Positions 1-7,358 of a stretch of 16,811 nt of DNA are shown here, piece after piece. Made by a program: the position numbers and the translations under genes. Under the pieces are notes generated by a model that saw nothing but the letters and a program-made list of their open reading frames with translations, had not been told where the DNA came from and searched no databases. Position 1 is the stretch's first letter; each line of letters starts with the position of its first letter. Source of the stretch: Candidatus Neomicrothrix sp. UBA4742 (GTDB taxonomy: Bacteria; Actinomycetota; Acidimicrobiia; Acidimicrobiales; Acidimicrobilacustridaceae); NCBI GenBank assembly GCA_002403895.1, contig DHIQ01000010.1, positions 1 to 16,811 of the forward strand, given 5' to 3'.

Positions 1-942
1 GAGAAGGTCGTCGACACCGGCAAGCCGCTGGTGATTATCGCCGAGGACGTCGACGGCGAAGCTCTCAGCACGCTCGTCGTCAACGCGATCCGCAAGACGT
101 TCAACGCCGTCGCGGTCAAGGCGCCGTTCTTCGGTGACCGCCGCAAGGCGTTCCTGCAGGACCTCGCCATCGTCACCGGCGCGCAGGTCATCGCACCCGA
201 GGTCGGCCTCAAGCTCGACCAGTCCGGGCTGGACGTGCTGGGCCGCGCCGGGCGGGTCGTCGTCACCAAGGACACGACCACCGTCACCCGCGGCGCCGCC
301 TCGCAGGAGGAGATCGACGCCCGGATCGCCCAGATCCGCCGCGAGATCGAGGACACCGACTCCGACTGGGACCGCGAGAAGCTGCAGGAGCGACTGGCCA
401 AGCTGGCCGGTGGTGTGGCTGTGGTCAAGGTAGGCGCCGCTACCGAGGTGGAGCTGAAAGAGAAGAAGCACCGCATCGAGGACGCCCTGTCGGCGACCCG
501 TGCCGCCATCGAGGAGGGTGTGGTCGCCGGTGGCGGTACCGCCCTCATTCGGGCCCGGGCCGCGGTGGCCAAGCGGGCGGCGGAGCTCGACGGCGACGAG
601 GCCACGGGCGCACGCAGTGTCCATCGGGCGCTCGAGGCCCCGGCCCGGCTCATCGCCGACAACGCCGGTCTCGAGGGTGCGGTCATCGTGCAGCAGATCG
701 AGTCGGAGTCCGGCTCCACTGGCTTCGACGTCGCCACCGGGGAGTTCGTCGACCTGCTCAAAGCCGGCGTGATCGATCCGGCCAAGGTGACCCGGGCGGC
801 GCTGCAAAACGCCGCGTCGATCGCCGGCCTGCTTCTCACCACTGAAGCTCTCGTGGCCGACAAGCCCGAGGAGCCCGGTGCGGCCCCTGGCGGCATGCCG
901 GGTGGCATGGGTGGCATGGGCGGCATGGGCGGCATGATGTGA
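1..942 (+). CDS. groEL: 60 kDa chaperonin GroEL, C-terminal part (5' end outside the window)
   Basis: GroEL forms the double-ring ATP-driven folding chamber that works with GroES in the cytoplasm. The frame is open from base 1 (reads [17 protein letters not shown]), so the true start lies upstream; 313 residues of a protein usually near 540 are present. Recognisable blocks are [17 protein letters not shown] of the apical domain, [29 protein letters not shown], and [20 protein letters not shown], which carries the conserved ATPase aspartate (Asp398 region of E. coli GroEL). The protein ends in a Gly-Met tail ([17 protein letters not shown]). That tail is typical of housekeeping chaperonins and differs from the His-rich tail of the second GroEL paralogue found in many actinobacteria. 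A strong hairpin follows 24 nt after the stop codon, so this is the end of its transcript. No groES is visible here. Identification is secure. Confidence 0.97.
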   Translation, partial: EKVVDTGKPLVIIAEDVDGEALSTLVVNAIRKTFNAVAVKAPFFGDRRKAFLQDLAIVTGAQVIAPEVGLKLDQSGLDVLGRAGRVVVTKDTTTVTRGAASQEEIDARIAQIRREIEDTDSDWDREKLQERLAKLAGGVAVVKVGAATEVELKEKKHRIEDALSATRAAIEEGVVAGGGTALIRARAAVAKRAAELDGDEATGARSVHRALEAPARLIADNAGLEGAVIVQQIESESGSTGFDVATGEFVDLLKAGVIDPAKVTRAALQNAASIAGLLLTTEALVADKPEEPGAAPGGMPGGMGGMGGMGGMM

Positions 943-965
943 ACTCGTTCACCTGAACGATGTTC

Positions 966-994
966 GACGGCCAGCCCTTCACGGGCTGGCCGTC
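966..994 (+). terminator. Hairpin terminator after groEL
   Basis: A perfect 12-bp stem is formed by 966-977 (GACGGCCAGCCC) and 983-994 (GGGCTGGCCGTC) with a 5-nt loop TTCAC. It is followed by GGTTGTTT, a short T-rich tract. Its position 24 nt after the groEL stop fits an intrinsic terminator. The T tract is weak, as is common in high-GC genomes. Confidence 0.8.
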
Positions 995-1033
995 GGTTGT
1001 TTGGGGCGACATGGCCGCGACGGCGAGTTCCGC

Positions 1034-1039
1034 TAACCT
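1034..1039 (+). promoter_or_regulatory. Candidate -10 element for the acyltransferase gene
   Basis: TAACCT matches the actinobacterial TANNNT -10 pattern and lies between the groEL terminator and the acyltransferase start. It would give a 5' leader of about 55-65 nt. I see no convincing -35 element at the usual distance, so this is a weak call. Confidence 0.35.
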
Positions 1040-1102
1040 GCACGCTTCCGACTGGGCCGCTCTTGCGCGGCTCGATAAGACCGCCCTGGGGTTGAACTGC
1101 CT

Positions 1103-3157
1103 GTGGATCAGATGCTCACCGTGCAGGAACCGAGCGAGCCGGACCCCTTCGAGACAGCTCAGCCAAACCCGATTCCGGCCCGCGACATCCCCATCGATCA
1201 GCCCGATCGGTTTCAGTACCGACCTGCTCTCGACGGCGTCCGTGCCATCGCCGTGGTGGCCGTGTTGCTTTACCACGGTGGCGTCGGTTGGGCGCAGGGC
1301 GGGTTTCTCGGCGTGGATCTCTTCTTCGTGCTGAGCGGTTACCTCATCACGACCCTGCTGGTCACCGAGTTCTCGGGGTCGGGCGGCATCGTCCTGACAC
1401 AATTCTGGCTCCGCCGGGCCCGCCGGCTCCTCCCCGCCCTGGTGGTGGTGCTGGTGGGATGCGCCATCTACGCCACCCTGTTCGCCAGCCCCACCCAGAT
1501 CAGCACCATCCGGGACGACTCGCTGGCCTCGCTCTTCTATGTCGCCAACTGGCGCTTCATCGTGAGCGGCACCAGCTACTTCGATCAATTCGCCCTTCCC
1601 TCGCCCCTGCGTCACATGTGGTCGCTGGCGATCGAGGAGCAGTTCTACTTGATCTGGCCACTGGTGATCCTGGGGGGACTGCGGGTCGTCGGCGTGGGCA
1701 TGAGGCGGTGGCGCGCCATCTGGATCGGCGTCCTGCTGGTGGCCACGGCAGGCTCGGTGGCGCTCATGGCGGTCGTCTTCGGTGACGGCAAGGACCCTTC
1801 CTTCGCCTACTATGCCACCTTCACTCGGGCCCAGGCCCTCTTCATCGGCGCCGCGCTGGCCTTCTTGTTGTTCCAACGCGACCGGCTCGGCCGCGTCCTG
1901 GAACGGGTGCTAGTCGCCGTCGGCGTCGTGGGGTTGCTGACCTCGCTGGTGCTCTTCCACCTGGCCAAGGGCACGCCGGCGTGGATGTACCACGGCGGGT
2001 TCACTCTGATGGCCGTAGGCGGCGCCTGTCTGATCGCGGCCGCCAGCCGCCAACGCCGCGACGGGCTCACCAGGGTGCTGGCCCTCACCCCGCTTCCCCA
2101 GATCGGGCTCATCTCCTACGGCCTGTACCTCTATCATTGGCCGCTGTTCGTGGTCATGACGTCCGAGCGCACCCACCTCGACGGCACGGTGCTGTTGCTG
2201 GCCCGTCTGGGCGCCACGGTCGCGGTTTCCGTGGCCTCGTACTTCCTGCTGGAGATGCCGATCCGTAAGGGGGTGCTCCGGCGGGCTCGACCGGTGGCCC
2301 TGACCGGCGTCGCGCTGGTGGCCACATTGCTGATCGTGCTGGTCGCTGGTGGCTCTCCGGGTAGGACGGATGCGGCCGGCGCCAACTCCACCGGCCAAGA
2401 GACCCAGGTGCTCGCCCAGCCGCCGCCCGCCCCCGGTGATCTGCGCGTGCTGCTGGTGGGCGACTCGGTCACCTCGGGGTTCGCCAACTACTTCCAGAAG
2501 GATCAGGTGGGCGGCAAGATGGCCATCAAGAACGGGGCCATCATCGGGTGCGGCTACCTCGAAGGCGAGCGCCGGTCCGAGCTGGGTCGGGCCGACGCCA
2601 TTCAGAACGATTGCCAGGACCGGCCCAACCTCTGGCAGCAGTACATGGACGTCTTCAAGCCACAGATCTCGATGATGATGCCCGGCAGCTTCGAAGTCTT
2701 CGACTATCAGGTGGGCGACCGACGGGTGGTCTTCGGGACCGACGAGTACAAGCAGTACTTCCTGAGCCAGATGGACAAGGACATCAGGGTCTTGGCGGGC
2801 AAAGGATCCAAGGTCGTCATCCTCAACGTGCCGTGTTACCACGAGACCGTCCAGGGGGGTTTCGGTGATCCCAACCCTGAGCGGCGCGACCCGAGCCGGT
2901 CGGACTACCTCAACGGCCTGCTCCAACAGGTTGCCGAGTCCCACAAGAGCTTGGTGCGCGTCCTCGACCTGCACGGCCTGGTGTGCCCGACCGGCACCTA
3001 CCAGGAAGAGGTCAACGGCGTGAAGGTCCTTCGCGACGGCGTGCACTTCACCTCCGAGGGCGCCGACATGGTCTGGAAGTGGCTGGCGCCGCAGCTCAAG
3101 GACATCGTGCCCCCGGCCAAGCCGGGCAGCTCGACGTCGACCACAGCAGGGAGCTGA
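1103..3157 (+). CDS. Membrane acyltransferase (acyltransferase 3 family) with C-terminal SGNH domain
   Basis: This is an OafA-type integral membrane O-acyltransferase of 684 residues, expected to move acyl (often acetyl) groups onto cell-envelope glycans. After a roughly 40-residue hydrophilic N-terminus comes the family R-x10-H motif (R47 and H58 in RPALDGVRAIAVVAVLLYHG), then FFVLSGYLIT (74-83) and HMWSLAIEEQFYLIWPL (171-187). About ten hydrophobic segments run to about residue 420. The C-terminal part is an extracytoplasmic SGNH hydrolase-like domain: block I LLVGDS with Ser455, and the DxxH pair Asp645 and His648 in DGVHFTSEGA. This fusion is common in peptidoglycan, LPS and exopolysaccharide acetylases; the acceptor here is unknown. 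The GTG at 1103 was chosen. An in-frame ATG three codons later (1112) is equally possible, since only a weak GGGG lies upstream. No glycan-biosynthesis genes adjoin it, so context does not define the substrate. Confidence 0.9.
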   Translation: MDQMLTVQEPSEPDPFETAQPNPIPARDIPIDQPDRFQYRPALDGVRAIAVVAVLLYHGGVGWAQGGFLGVDLFFVLSGYLITTLLVTEFSGSGGIVLTQFWLRRARRLLPALVVVLVGCAIYATLFASPTQISTIRDDSLASLFYVANWRFIVSGTSYFDQFALPSPLRHMWSLAIEEQFYLIWPLVILGGLRVVGVGMRRWRAIWIGVLLVATAGSVALMAVVFGDGKDPSFAYYATFTRAQALFIGAALAFLLFQRDRLGRVLERVLVAVGVVGLLTSLVLFHLAKGTPAWMYHGGFTLMAVGGACLIAAASRQRRDGLTRVLALTPLPQIGLISYGLYLYHWPLFVVMTSERTHLDGTVLLLARLGATVAVSVASYFLLEMPIRKGVLRRARPVALTGVALVATLLIVLVAGGSPGRTDAAGANSTGQETQVLAQPPPAPGDLRVLLVGDSVTSGFANYFQKDQVGGKMAIKNGAIIGCGYLEGERRSELGRADAIQNDCQDRPNLWQQYMDVFKPQISMMMPGSFEVFDYQVGDRRVVFGTDEYKQYFLSQMDKDIRVLAGKGSKVVILNVPCYHETVQGGFGDPNPERRDPSRSDYLNGLLQQVAESHKSLVRVLDLHGLVCPTGTYQEEVNGVKVLRDGVHFTSEGADMVWKWLAPQLKDIVPPAKPGSSTSTTAGS

Positions 3158-3184
3158 GGTCGCCCGGTCGGCGAGACGTGTCGG

Positions 3185-3190
3185 TATCCT
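3185..3190 (+). promoter_or_regulatory. Candidate leaderless-type -10 element
   Basis: TATCCT is followed by exactly 7 nt (CCAGCTC) and then the ATG at 3198. No Shine-Dalgarno sequence is present. The geometry fits transcription starting at or next to the start codon, as is common for leaderless actinobacterial genes. Inference from spacing only. Confidence 0.45.
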
Positions 3191-3197
3191 CCAGCTC

Positions 3198-3377
3198 ATG
3201 CAACGACCCCCTCTGACCCCGTCCAAGCTGCTCGCCATGTGGGATGAGTGGGAGCGGGGAGAGATCACCCCGGGCCGGGTGATGGCCGACCTGAAGACGG
3301 GCGGCCTGCCCGACCTCCTGCGCCAGCTCGCCGAGGACGCCCCCGACCTCGACGAAGGCCCACCTGCGGCGGAGTGA
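3198..3377 (+). CDS. Small conserved-looking protein of unknown function (59 aa)
   Basis: This 59-residue protein begins MQRPPLTPSKLLAMWDEWER, continues through GEITPGRVMADLKTGGLPDLL and RQLAEDAPDLDEG, and ends PPAAE. It is acidic in its C-terminal part and probably helical, with no signal peptide and no membrane segment. I do not recognise a named family. Reasons to accept it as a gene: a TATCCT -10 element 7 nt before the ATG, GC-ending codons typical of the window, and a stop codon (TGA 3375-3377) overlapping the GTG start of the Nudix gene by three bases, which suggests translational coupling. The Trp-rich stretch (MWDEWERGE) followed by a Lys-Thr-Gly-Gly-Leu turn suggests a small folded helical domain, not random coding. 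A function linked to the Nudix enzyme is possible but only from position. Confidence 0.75.
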   Translation: MQRPPLTPSKLLAMWDEWERGEITPGRVMADLKTGGLPDLLRQLAEDAPDLDEGPPAAE

Positions 3378-4051
3378 GCGCGCGCGGCGGGGCCCAACCC
3401 ATCCCCCGCCCCCTGTCCAGTCGGGACGGGGAGCCTGCGCCCTGGGCCGGTCTTCCGGCGACGGCCCGCCAGCCTTCGCTGGGCCAGATCCGCGACGCCC
3501 TCGTCCCGCCCCGGGCGGTGATGCGCTCGGCGCTGGAGGGCACCGGGGTTCGGGCCTCGGCGGTCCTCGCCCTCCTCTACGAGCACGAGGGCCAAGTCTT
3601 CGTGGTGCTCACCCGCCGCGCCCAGCACCTTCGGTCCCATCGCGGCGAGGTCAGCCTCCCGGGCGGCGCTCACGACCCGGACGACGCTGACCTGTGGGCC
3701 ACCGCCCTGCGCGAGTCCACCGAAGAGATCGCCCTCGATCCGACCTCGGTTGAACGGGTGGGGGAGCTCGATCACCTCCAGACCGTGACAAGTCGCTCGT
3801 TCATCGTCCCCTACGTGGGGTTGCTGCCCGGTCGACCTGATCTCGAGCCCAATCCGTCCGAGGTCGAGCTGATACTCCGCGTCCCGCTCAGTGAACTCTT
3901 GGCCGATGGGGTGTTCCGTGAAGAGCGGTGGGGCCTGTCGCCGCTGGACCGCCCCATCTTCTTCTTCGAGCTTATGGGCGACACCGTCTGGGGCGCCACG
4001 GCGGCGATGCTGCGCAGCCTCCTGGCCGTCGTCACCGGGACCGGTCGCTGA
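3374..4051 (+). CDS. Nudix hydrolase, CoA pyrophosphatase (NudL/UPF0035) type
   Basis: The predicted 225-residue cytoplasmic enzyme probably cleaves coenzyme A or its thioesters to 4'-phosphopantetheine compounds and 3',5'-ADP. Two signatures support this. The first is the NudL-branch motif VLTRRAQHLRSHRGEVSLPGG (about residues 78-98). The second is the Nudix box that follows it, ending in RESTEE (113-118), whose acidic residues bind the metal. As in E. coli NudL, the box has one extra residue before RE, an Asp in place of the first Glu, and Ala in place of the usual Gly after the EE pair. The GTG at 3374 was chosen because it overlaps the stop of the 59-aa gene (GTGA) and gives a normal family length; an ATG at 3521 would remove only the N-terminal extension. 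Substrate specificity is inferred from motifs. The downstream small gene begins 29 nt later. Confidence 0.88.
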   Translation: MSARGGAQPIPRPLSSRDGEPAPWAGLPATARQPSLGQIRDALVPPRAVMRSALEGTGVRASAVLALLYEHEGQVFVVLTRRAQHLRSHRGEVSLPGGAHDPDDADLWATALRESTEEIALDPTSVERVGELDHLQTVTSRSFIVPYVGLLPGRPDLEPNPSEVELILRVPLSELLADGVFREERWGLSPLDRPIFFFELMGDTVWGATAAMLRSLLAVVTGTGR

Positions 4052-4067
4052 GCGCACCGCTTCGCAG

Positions 4068-4073
4068 TAGCGT
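4068..4073 (+). promoter_or_regulatory. Candidate leaderless-type -10 element
   Basis: TAGCGT is followed by 7 nt (TTGCCTC) and then the ATG at 4081. No Shine-Dalgarno sequence is visible. It has the same spacing as the elements at 3185 and 12375 in this window. Inference from pattern and spacing. Confidence 0.45.
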
Positions 4074-4080
4074 TTGCCTC

Positions 4081-4473
4081 ATGCCGAAGCTCACCTTCGA
4101 AGGTGATACGCAACAGGAGTTGGTGCGGCAGGTTCGCGAATGGCTGACGTCGTTGGAGGCCGACAACGAGGGAATGATCACCGTCAGCCAGGCCATCGAG
4201 CAAGGAGCGGGGTTGACCAAGGACGCGATGCGGATCATCGCATCGGCCGCCCCCAAGCCCATCGCCCAGAACGACGTGGTGAAGCAGCTGACGGCGATGG
4301 GCTACAAAGTCACCGATGCCACCTCACGGACGCTGGTGGAGGGCCTTGGCGCCCTCGACGAGGTCACCGGCGGTAGTGTGGTGAAGCAGGTCACCGAAAA
4401 GGGCCGCACTGCCGCGTACCAGATGAACGCCGCCGTGGCCAAACAGATCCTCCGCACCCTGGCCGGCGGCTGA
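4081..4473 (+). CDS. Conserved-looking protein of unknown function, possible winged-helix-like C-terminal half
   Basis: The product is a 130-residue soluble protein beginning MPKLTFEGDTQQELVRQVREW. The N-terminal 30 residues look like a short strand followed by an amphipathic helix. The rest (KPIAQNDVVKQLTAMGYKVT, then DATSRTLVEGLGALDEVTGG, then SVVKQVTEKGRTAAYQMN) resembles a helix-turn-helix with a wing: a helix ending in GYKVT, a second helix with TSRTLVEGL, and a basic turn before AAYQMN. I do not recognise a named family, and DNA binding is only a guess from this layout. The ATG was chosen because upstream in-frame sequence belongs to the antisense-looking frame of the Nudix gene, and because a TAGCGT element lies 7 nt before it. 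There is no signal peptide or membrane segment. It is a single gene followed by a 170-nt gap. Confidence 0.78.
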   Translation: MPKLTFEGDTQQELVRQVREWLTSLEADNEGMITVSQAIEQGAGLTKDAMRIIASAAPKPIAQNDVVKQLTAMGYKVTDATSRTLVEGLGALDEVTGGSVVKQVTEKGRTAAYQMNAAVAKQILRTLAGG

Positions 4474-4536
4474 ACGGCTCAAGCGGCCCTTCAGGATGCT
4501 CTCGAATCCGGGCGCGTCGATTGTCCCGCACTGAGG

Positions 4537-4542
4537 TAGGGT
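4537..4542 (+). promoter_or_regulatory. Candidate -10 element for the secreted repeat protein
   Basis: TAGGGT fits the TANNNT pattern in the gap between the 130-aa gene and the secreted repeat protein. It would give a 5' leader of about 95 nt. No good -35 element is seen at 16-18 nt upstream. Confidence 0.35.
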
Positions 4543-4643
4543 CAGCGGGCCTCAGCGATCGGGTGGGGTCGGCCACGGGCCATCGAATGCGGTGGGGGAT
4601 CCACCCCATCGGGGTTACCTCAAGCGGAGAAACAGGGGGGAAC
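4543..4643 (+). other. Possible structured 5' leader
   Basis: This stretch can form two mutually exclusive hairpins that share the same cytosines. GGTGGGG (4591-4597) can pair with CCCCATC (4604-4610, one G-T pair), or CCCC (4604-4607) can pair with GGGG (4611-4614) across a 3-nt loop. A G-run (AGGGGGG, 4634-4640) lies 3 nt before the ATG and is the only Shine-Dalgarno-like sequence. I could not match it to a known riboswitch consensus. The rest of the 4474-4536 gap shows nothing recognisable. Confidence 0.3.
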
Positions 4644-7238
4644 ATGCGACAGCGTGTCCTTAGGCGCCATGTCGGCGTCGGGTTGGTCGTTGCAATGCTC
4701 GCGGCGTTGGCCCTGTCTACCGGGGCGGCCGGTGCCGCGTCGATCTCGAACCCTTCATCCATTGTGATGACGATTCGCGGCGGTCAGTTCACCCTCAATG
4801 AGGGCGCCGTGGCTCCCAACTCGCCCACCACCTTCAACAACCTGAACCTCGACGGTCCCTGGGAGTGCAACGACGGCGTGGACAACGCCTCGTCTGAGCA
4901 CACCACCGAGACCAGCTCGTCGAGCATCACCTATCCGGTTCCCGGCACCGCGCCCGACGGGTTGGCCGACGGCGCCGACCCGCAGTGTGCCGCGCCGCCG
5001 GCGGGCACCACCCAGGCCGATGCCAGCGAGAACATTCCCGGCTGGCAGTCGATCTACGAGTGCGGCAACGGCCTCGACGACAACCTGAACAGTCCGAGCC
5101 TCGACAACACGCTGATCGACGGCGCCGACTCCAACTGCGTCGCCGGTCCCAACCCGGTCACGCAGCCGGTGTGGTCCGATGCCAGCGAGAACCAGGCCGG
5201 CTACCAGGCCTATGTCGCCCCCACGCTGACCGGCACCGTCTCGGCCACCGGCGTGCTGTCGATCACGGCAGCCACGTTCCCGACGCAGTCCATCGCCGCC
5301 CGCAACGCCGCCAGCCCGACCGATCCCGCCAAGGTGGAGCACATCGTCGCCCAGGTGGCGACCACCGGCTTCCCGTGGGCCGGGGCCATCGACCCGGCCA
5401 CCGGGCTCATCACCCTCGACAAGTTCGAGACGAACTACAAGCTGACCGGCTTCAACGAAGGAGCCACAATCCGCTGCTACGTCGGCAACGTGGGCGCCTT
5501 CCCGCCCGACACCTGGCTGGTCAGCATCTACTCGCCGGTCAAGCCGGTGGTGCCGATCGCCATCGCCAACCTCACCACCGGGACCAGCCTGGCCAAGACC
5601 GGCGTGCCCTACAGCATGGCCGACGGCAAGGCCACGATCGTGAAGGACTCCGACACCGCCGGGCAGGGTTTCAGCGTGCCGCAGGCCCGCTGCACCGGCT
5701 TCGGCGCCCTGAACGCGGGTGTGGAGAATCTCCTCAACCAATCGCTTGGCCTGCCCAGCGAGAACAACAGCGCCGTGTTCAAGGTGGGGGTCACCCCGAT
5801 CGTCTACACCCCGACGGCCAACGCCGGTACCGACCAGACGGTCAATGAAGGCGCCACCGTGAACCTGGGTCTCGGTGCCGGCACCTACCCCCCGGCCTCG
5901 GCCACGCCCACCCCGACCTACACCTGGTCGCAGGTGTCCGGGCCGCCCGTCACCCTGACGGGGGCGAACACCGCCACCCCCAGCTTCACCGCCCCGATCA
6001 TCACCTGGCCCACGACTTCGTCGGATGTGACCCTGCAGCTGGTGGTCACGCAGGGCACCACGTCCAGCGTGGCCGACCAGGTGGTTGTTCACGTCAACAA
6101 CGTGAACGTGCCACCGGTGGCCAACGCCGGCCCCGATCAGACGGTCAACGAGGACACGCTGGTGACCCTCGACGGCTCGGCTTCGTCCGATCCCGATGGC
6201 GGCCCTGGCGCGCTCACCTACGCCTGGAGCCAGACGGGGGGCCAAGCGGTCACCCTGACCAACCCCACGTCGGCTTCACCGACGTTCACCCCCAACCTGC
6301 CGTGCGCGTCGTCGTCGAACCTGACGTTCGACCTCGCCGTGAACGACGGGTCGGCCACCAGCCATGACTCGGTGCAGGTGACCGTCAACGGCGTCGATCA
6401 CGGCGTCACCAACGGTGACTACAACGGTGACGGCATCGCCGATCCGGCGCTGTTCGATCCGACCACCGGGCAGTGGAAGATCAACTGCCAGGGCACCTTC
6501 ACCTATGGCACCGCCGGCGACGTCGCCGTACCCGGTGACTACAACGGTGACGGGACCACCGACGTCGCCACCTACACGCCCATGAACCACCCGGGCGACG
6601 TCTTCACCGCCACCCCGAGTGAGGGCTGGTGGCGCATCAAAGGCGTCGGCCAGTTCCGCTATGTCGGCCTGCAGGGCGACATAGCGGTGCCGATGGACTA
6701 CGACGGTGACGGCAAGGTGGACGCCGCCTTCTACCGGCCCAGCGATGGCAAATGGCGCATCCGTCCGACCGGTAGCCCGGCAACGGGTCCGGTGACCAAC
6801 ATCGTGGTGGCGTTCGGGACGGCGACCGACATCCCGGTCCCGGCCGACTACAACGGTGACGGCAAGACCGACCTGGCCTACTATCGGCCGAGCAGTGGCA
6901 ACTGGTTCATGGGCGACAACCTCAACGTCGCCACCCCGACGGTGCTGGCCCGACCGTTGACGGCGAACATGACCCCGGTGCCCGCCGACTACACCGGTGA
7001 CGGCAAGGCCGACCTGATGACCGTCAAGAACGGCATCTGGTATCAGTACGGCCTGACCAGCTCCCAGGCCAGTGGCCTGGCTGGGGACCTTCCCGCCCCC
7101 GGTGACTACAACGGTGATGGCACGGCCGACATTGCTCGCTACCGGCCATCCACGGGTCAGTTCCTGATCGAAGGCCAGCCGGCCTTGTTGTTCACCGGCT
7201 CCTCGTTCGTGCCGGCCCGCTCAGCCCCCACCGGCTGA
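4644..7238 (+). CDS. Large secreted protein with PKD/Ig-like domains and six FG-GAP/VCBS-type repeats
   Basis: The product is an 864-residue exported protein, probably surface or extracellular. Residues 1-31 form a Sec signal peptide (MRQRVLRRHVGVGLVVAMLA then ALALSTGAAGAA), which fixes the ATG at 4644 over the in-frame TTG at 4521. Two related segments follow, WECNDGVDN...DGLADGADPQC (Cys75, Cys115) and YECGNGLDD...LIDGADSNC (Cys140, Cys165), each followed by a DASEN turn. Residues about 390-490 and 490-585 are two PKD/Ig-like domains, both containing ANAG-DQTVNE and a YxWSQ strand. From 592 to the end run six repeats beginning DYNGDG or close variants (Asp592, 632, 685, 735, 782, 821), with FYRPSDGKWRI-like strands between them. 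The DxNxDG loops probably bind calcium, and the set may fold as a beta-propeller. No LPXTG motif or C-terminal membrane anchor is seen. The role (adhesion, glycan binding or other) is unknown. Confidence 0.9.
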   Translation: MRQRVLRRHVGVGLVVAMLAALALSTGAAGAASISNPSSIVMTIRGGQFTLNEGAVAPNSPTTFNNLNLDGPWECNDGVDNASSEHTTETSSSSITYPVPGTAPDGLADGADPQCAAPPAGTTQADASENIPGWQSIYECGNGLDDNLNSPSLDNTLIDGADSNCVAGPNPVTQPVWSDASENQAGYQAYVAPTLTGTVSATGVLSITAATFPTQSIAARNAASPTDPAKVEHIVAQVATTGFPWAGAIDPATGLITLDKFETNYKLTGFNEGATIRCYVGNVGAFPPDTWLVSIYSPVKPVVPIAIANLTTGTSLAKTGVPYSMADGKATIVKDSDTAGQGFSVPQARCTGFGALNAGVENLLNQSLGLPSENNSAVFKVGVTPIVYTPTANAGTDQTVNEGATVNLGLGAGTYPPASATPTPTYTWSQVSGPPVTLTGANTATPSFTAPIITWPTTSSDVTLQLVVTQGTTSSVADQVVVHVNNVNVPPVANAGPDQTVNEDTLVTLDGSASSDPDGGPGALTYAWSQTGGQAVTLTNPTSASPTFTPNLPCASSSNLTFDLAVNDGSATSHDSVQVTVNGVDHGVTNGDYNGDGIADPALFDPTTGQWKINCQGTFTYGTAGDVAVPGDYNGDGTTDVATYTPMNHPGDVFTATPSEGWWRIKGVGQFRYVGLQGDIAVPMDYDGDGKVDAAFYRPSDGKWRIRPTGSPATGPVTNIVVAFGTATDIPVPADYNGDGKTDLAYYRPSSGNWFMGDNLNVATPTVLARPLTANMTPVPADYTGDGKADLMTVKNGIWYQYGLTSSQASGLAGDLPAPGDYNGDGTADIARYRPSTGQFLIEGQPALLFTGSSFVPARSAPTG
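6417..7190 (+). repeat. Six imperfect tandem repeats encoding DYNGDG units
   Basis: Six copies of a GACTACAACGGTGACGG-like core begin at 6417, 6537, 6696, 6846, 6987 and 7104, separated by 120, 159, 150, 141 and 117 nt. The core is strongly conserved at DNA level while the spacers vary, so they are old intragenic duplications, not a simple tandem array. Confidence 0.85.
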
Positions 7239-7246
7239 CGGACCGA

Positions 7247-7269
7247 CCCGGACGGGTTTCGCGTCCGGG
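7247..7269 (+). terminator. Possible hairpin terminator after the secreted repeat gene
   Basis: CCCGGACG (7247-7254) pairs perfectly with CGTCCGGG (7262-7269) across a 7-nt loop, starting 9 nt after the stop codon. There is no T-run behind it, so it may be a weak or Rho-assisted terminator. Confidence 0.45.
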
Positions 7270-7312
7270 ACCGGGGCCCGTCGACGCCGCCCGGACCCGA
7301 GGTGGAGCCAGC

Positions 7313-7318
7313 TAGACT
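7313..7318 (+). promoter_or_regulatory. Candidate -10 element for guaB3-guaA
   Basis: TAGACT fits TANNNT and lies 40 nt before the guaB3 GTG, allowing a leader of about 33 nt. That leader contains a good Shine-Dalgarno sequence, GAAGGGG (7344-7350), 8 nt from the start. No clear -35 element is seen. Confidence 0.4.
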
Positions 7319-7358
7319 CACCAGCTTCACCGGTCGGAGCAGCGAAGGGGTTGGTGCA

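Noticed and set aside
1910..4057. 715-codon minus-strand open frame spanning three plus-strand genes
   Set aside because: It crosses two intergenic regions and has no motif; plus-strand genes there are supported by family motifs.
4521..4643. Upstream in-frame TTG at 4521 as start of the secreted protein
   Set aside because: It would put 41 extra residues before the signal peptide and overlap the candidate -10 element; the ATG at 4644 gives a normal Sec signal.
4543..4643. c-di-GMP (GEMM) riboswitch suggested by GGGGTTACC near 4611
   Set aside because: The other conserved GEMM blocks and paired stems are not present; the match is limited to one short string.
4755..6245. 496-codon minus-strand open frame under the secreted repeat protein
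   Set aside because: Gly/Arg/His-rich composition with no domain; the plus strand has a signal peptide and clear PKD and FG-GAP repeats.
7150..7238. C-terminal sortase or membrane anchor on the secreted repeat protein
   Set aside because: The end (SSFVPARSAPTG) has no LPXTG-like motif, hydrophobic segment or basic tail.
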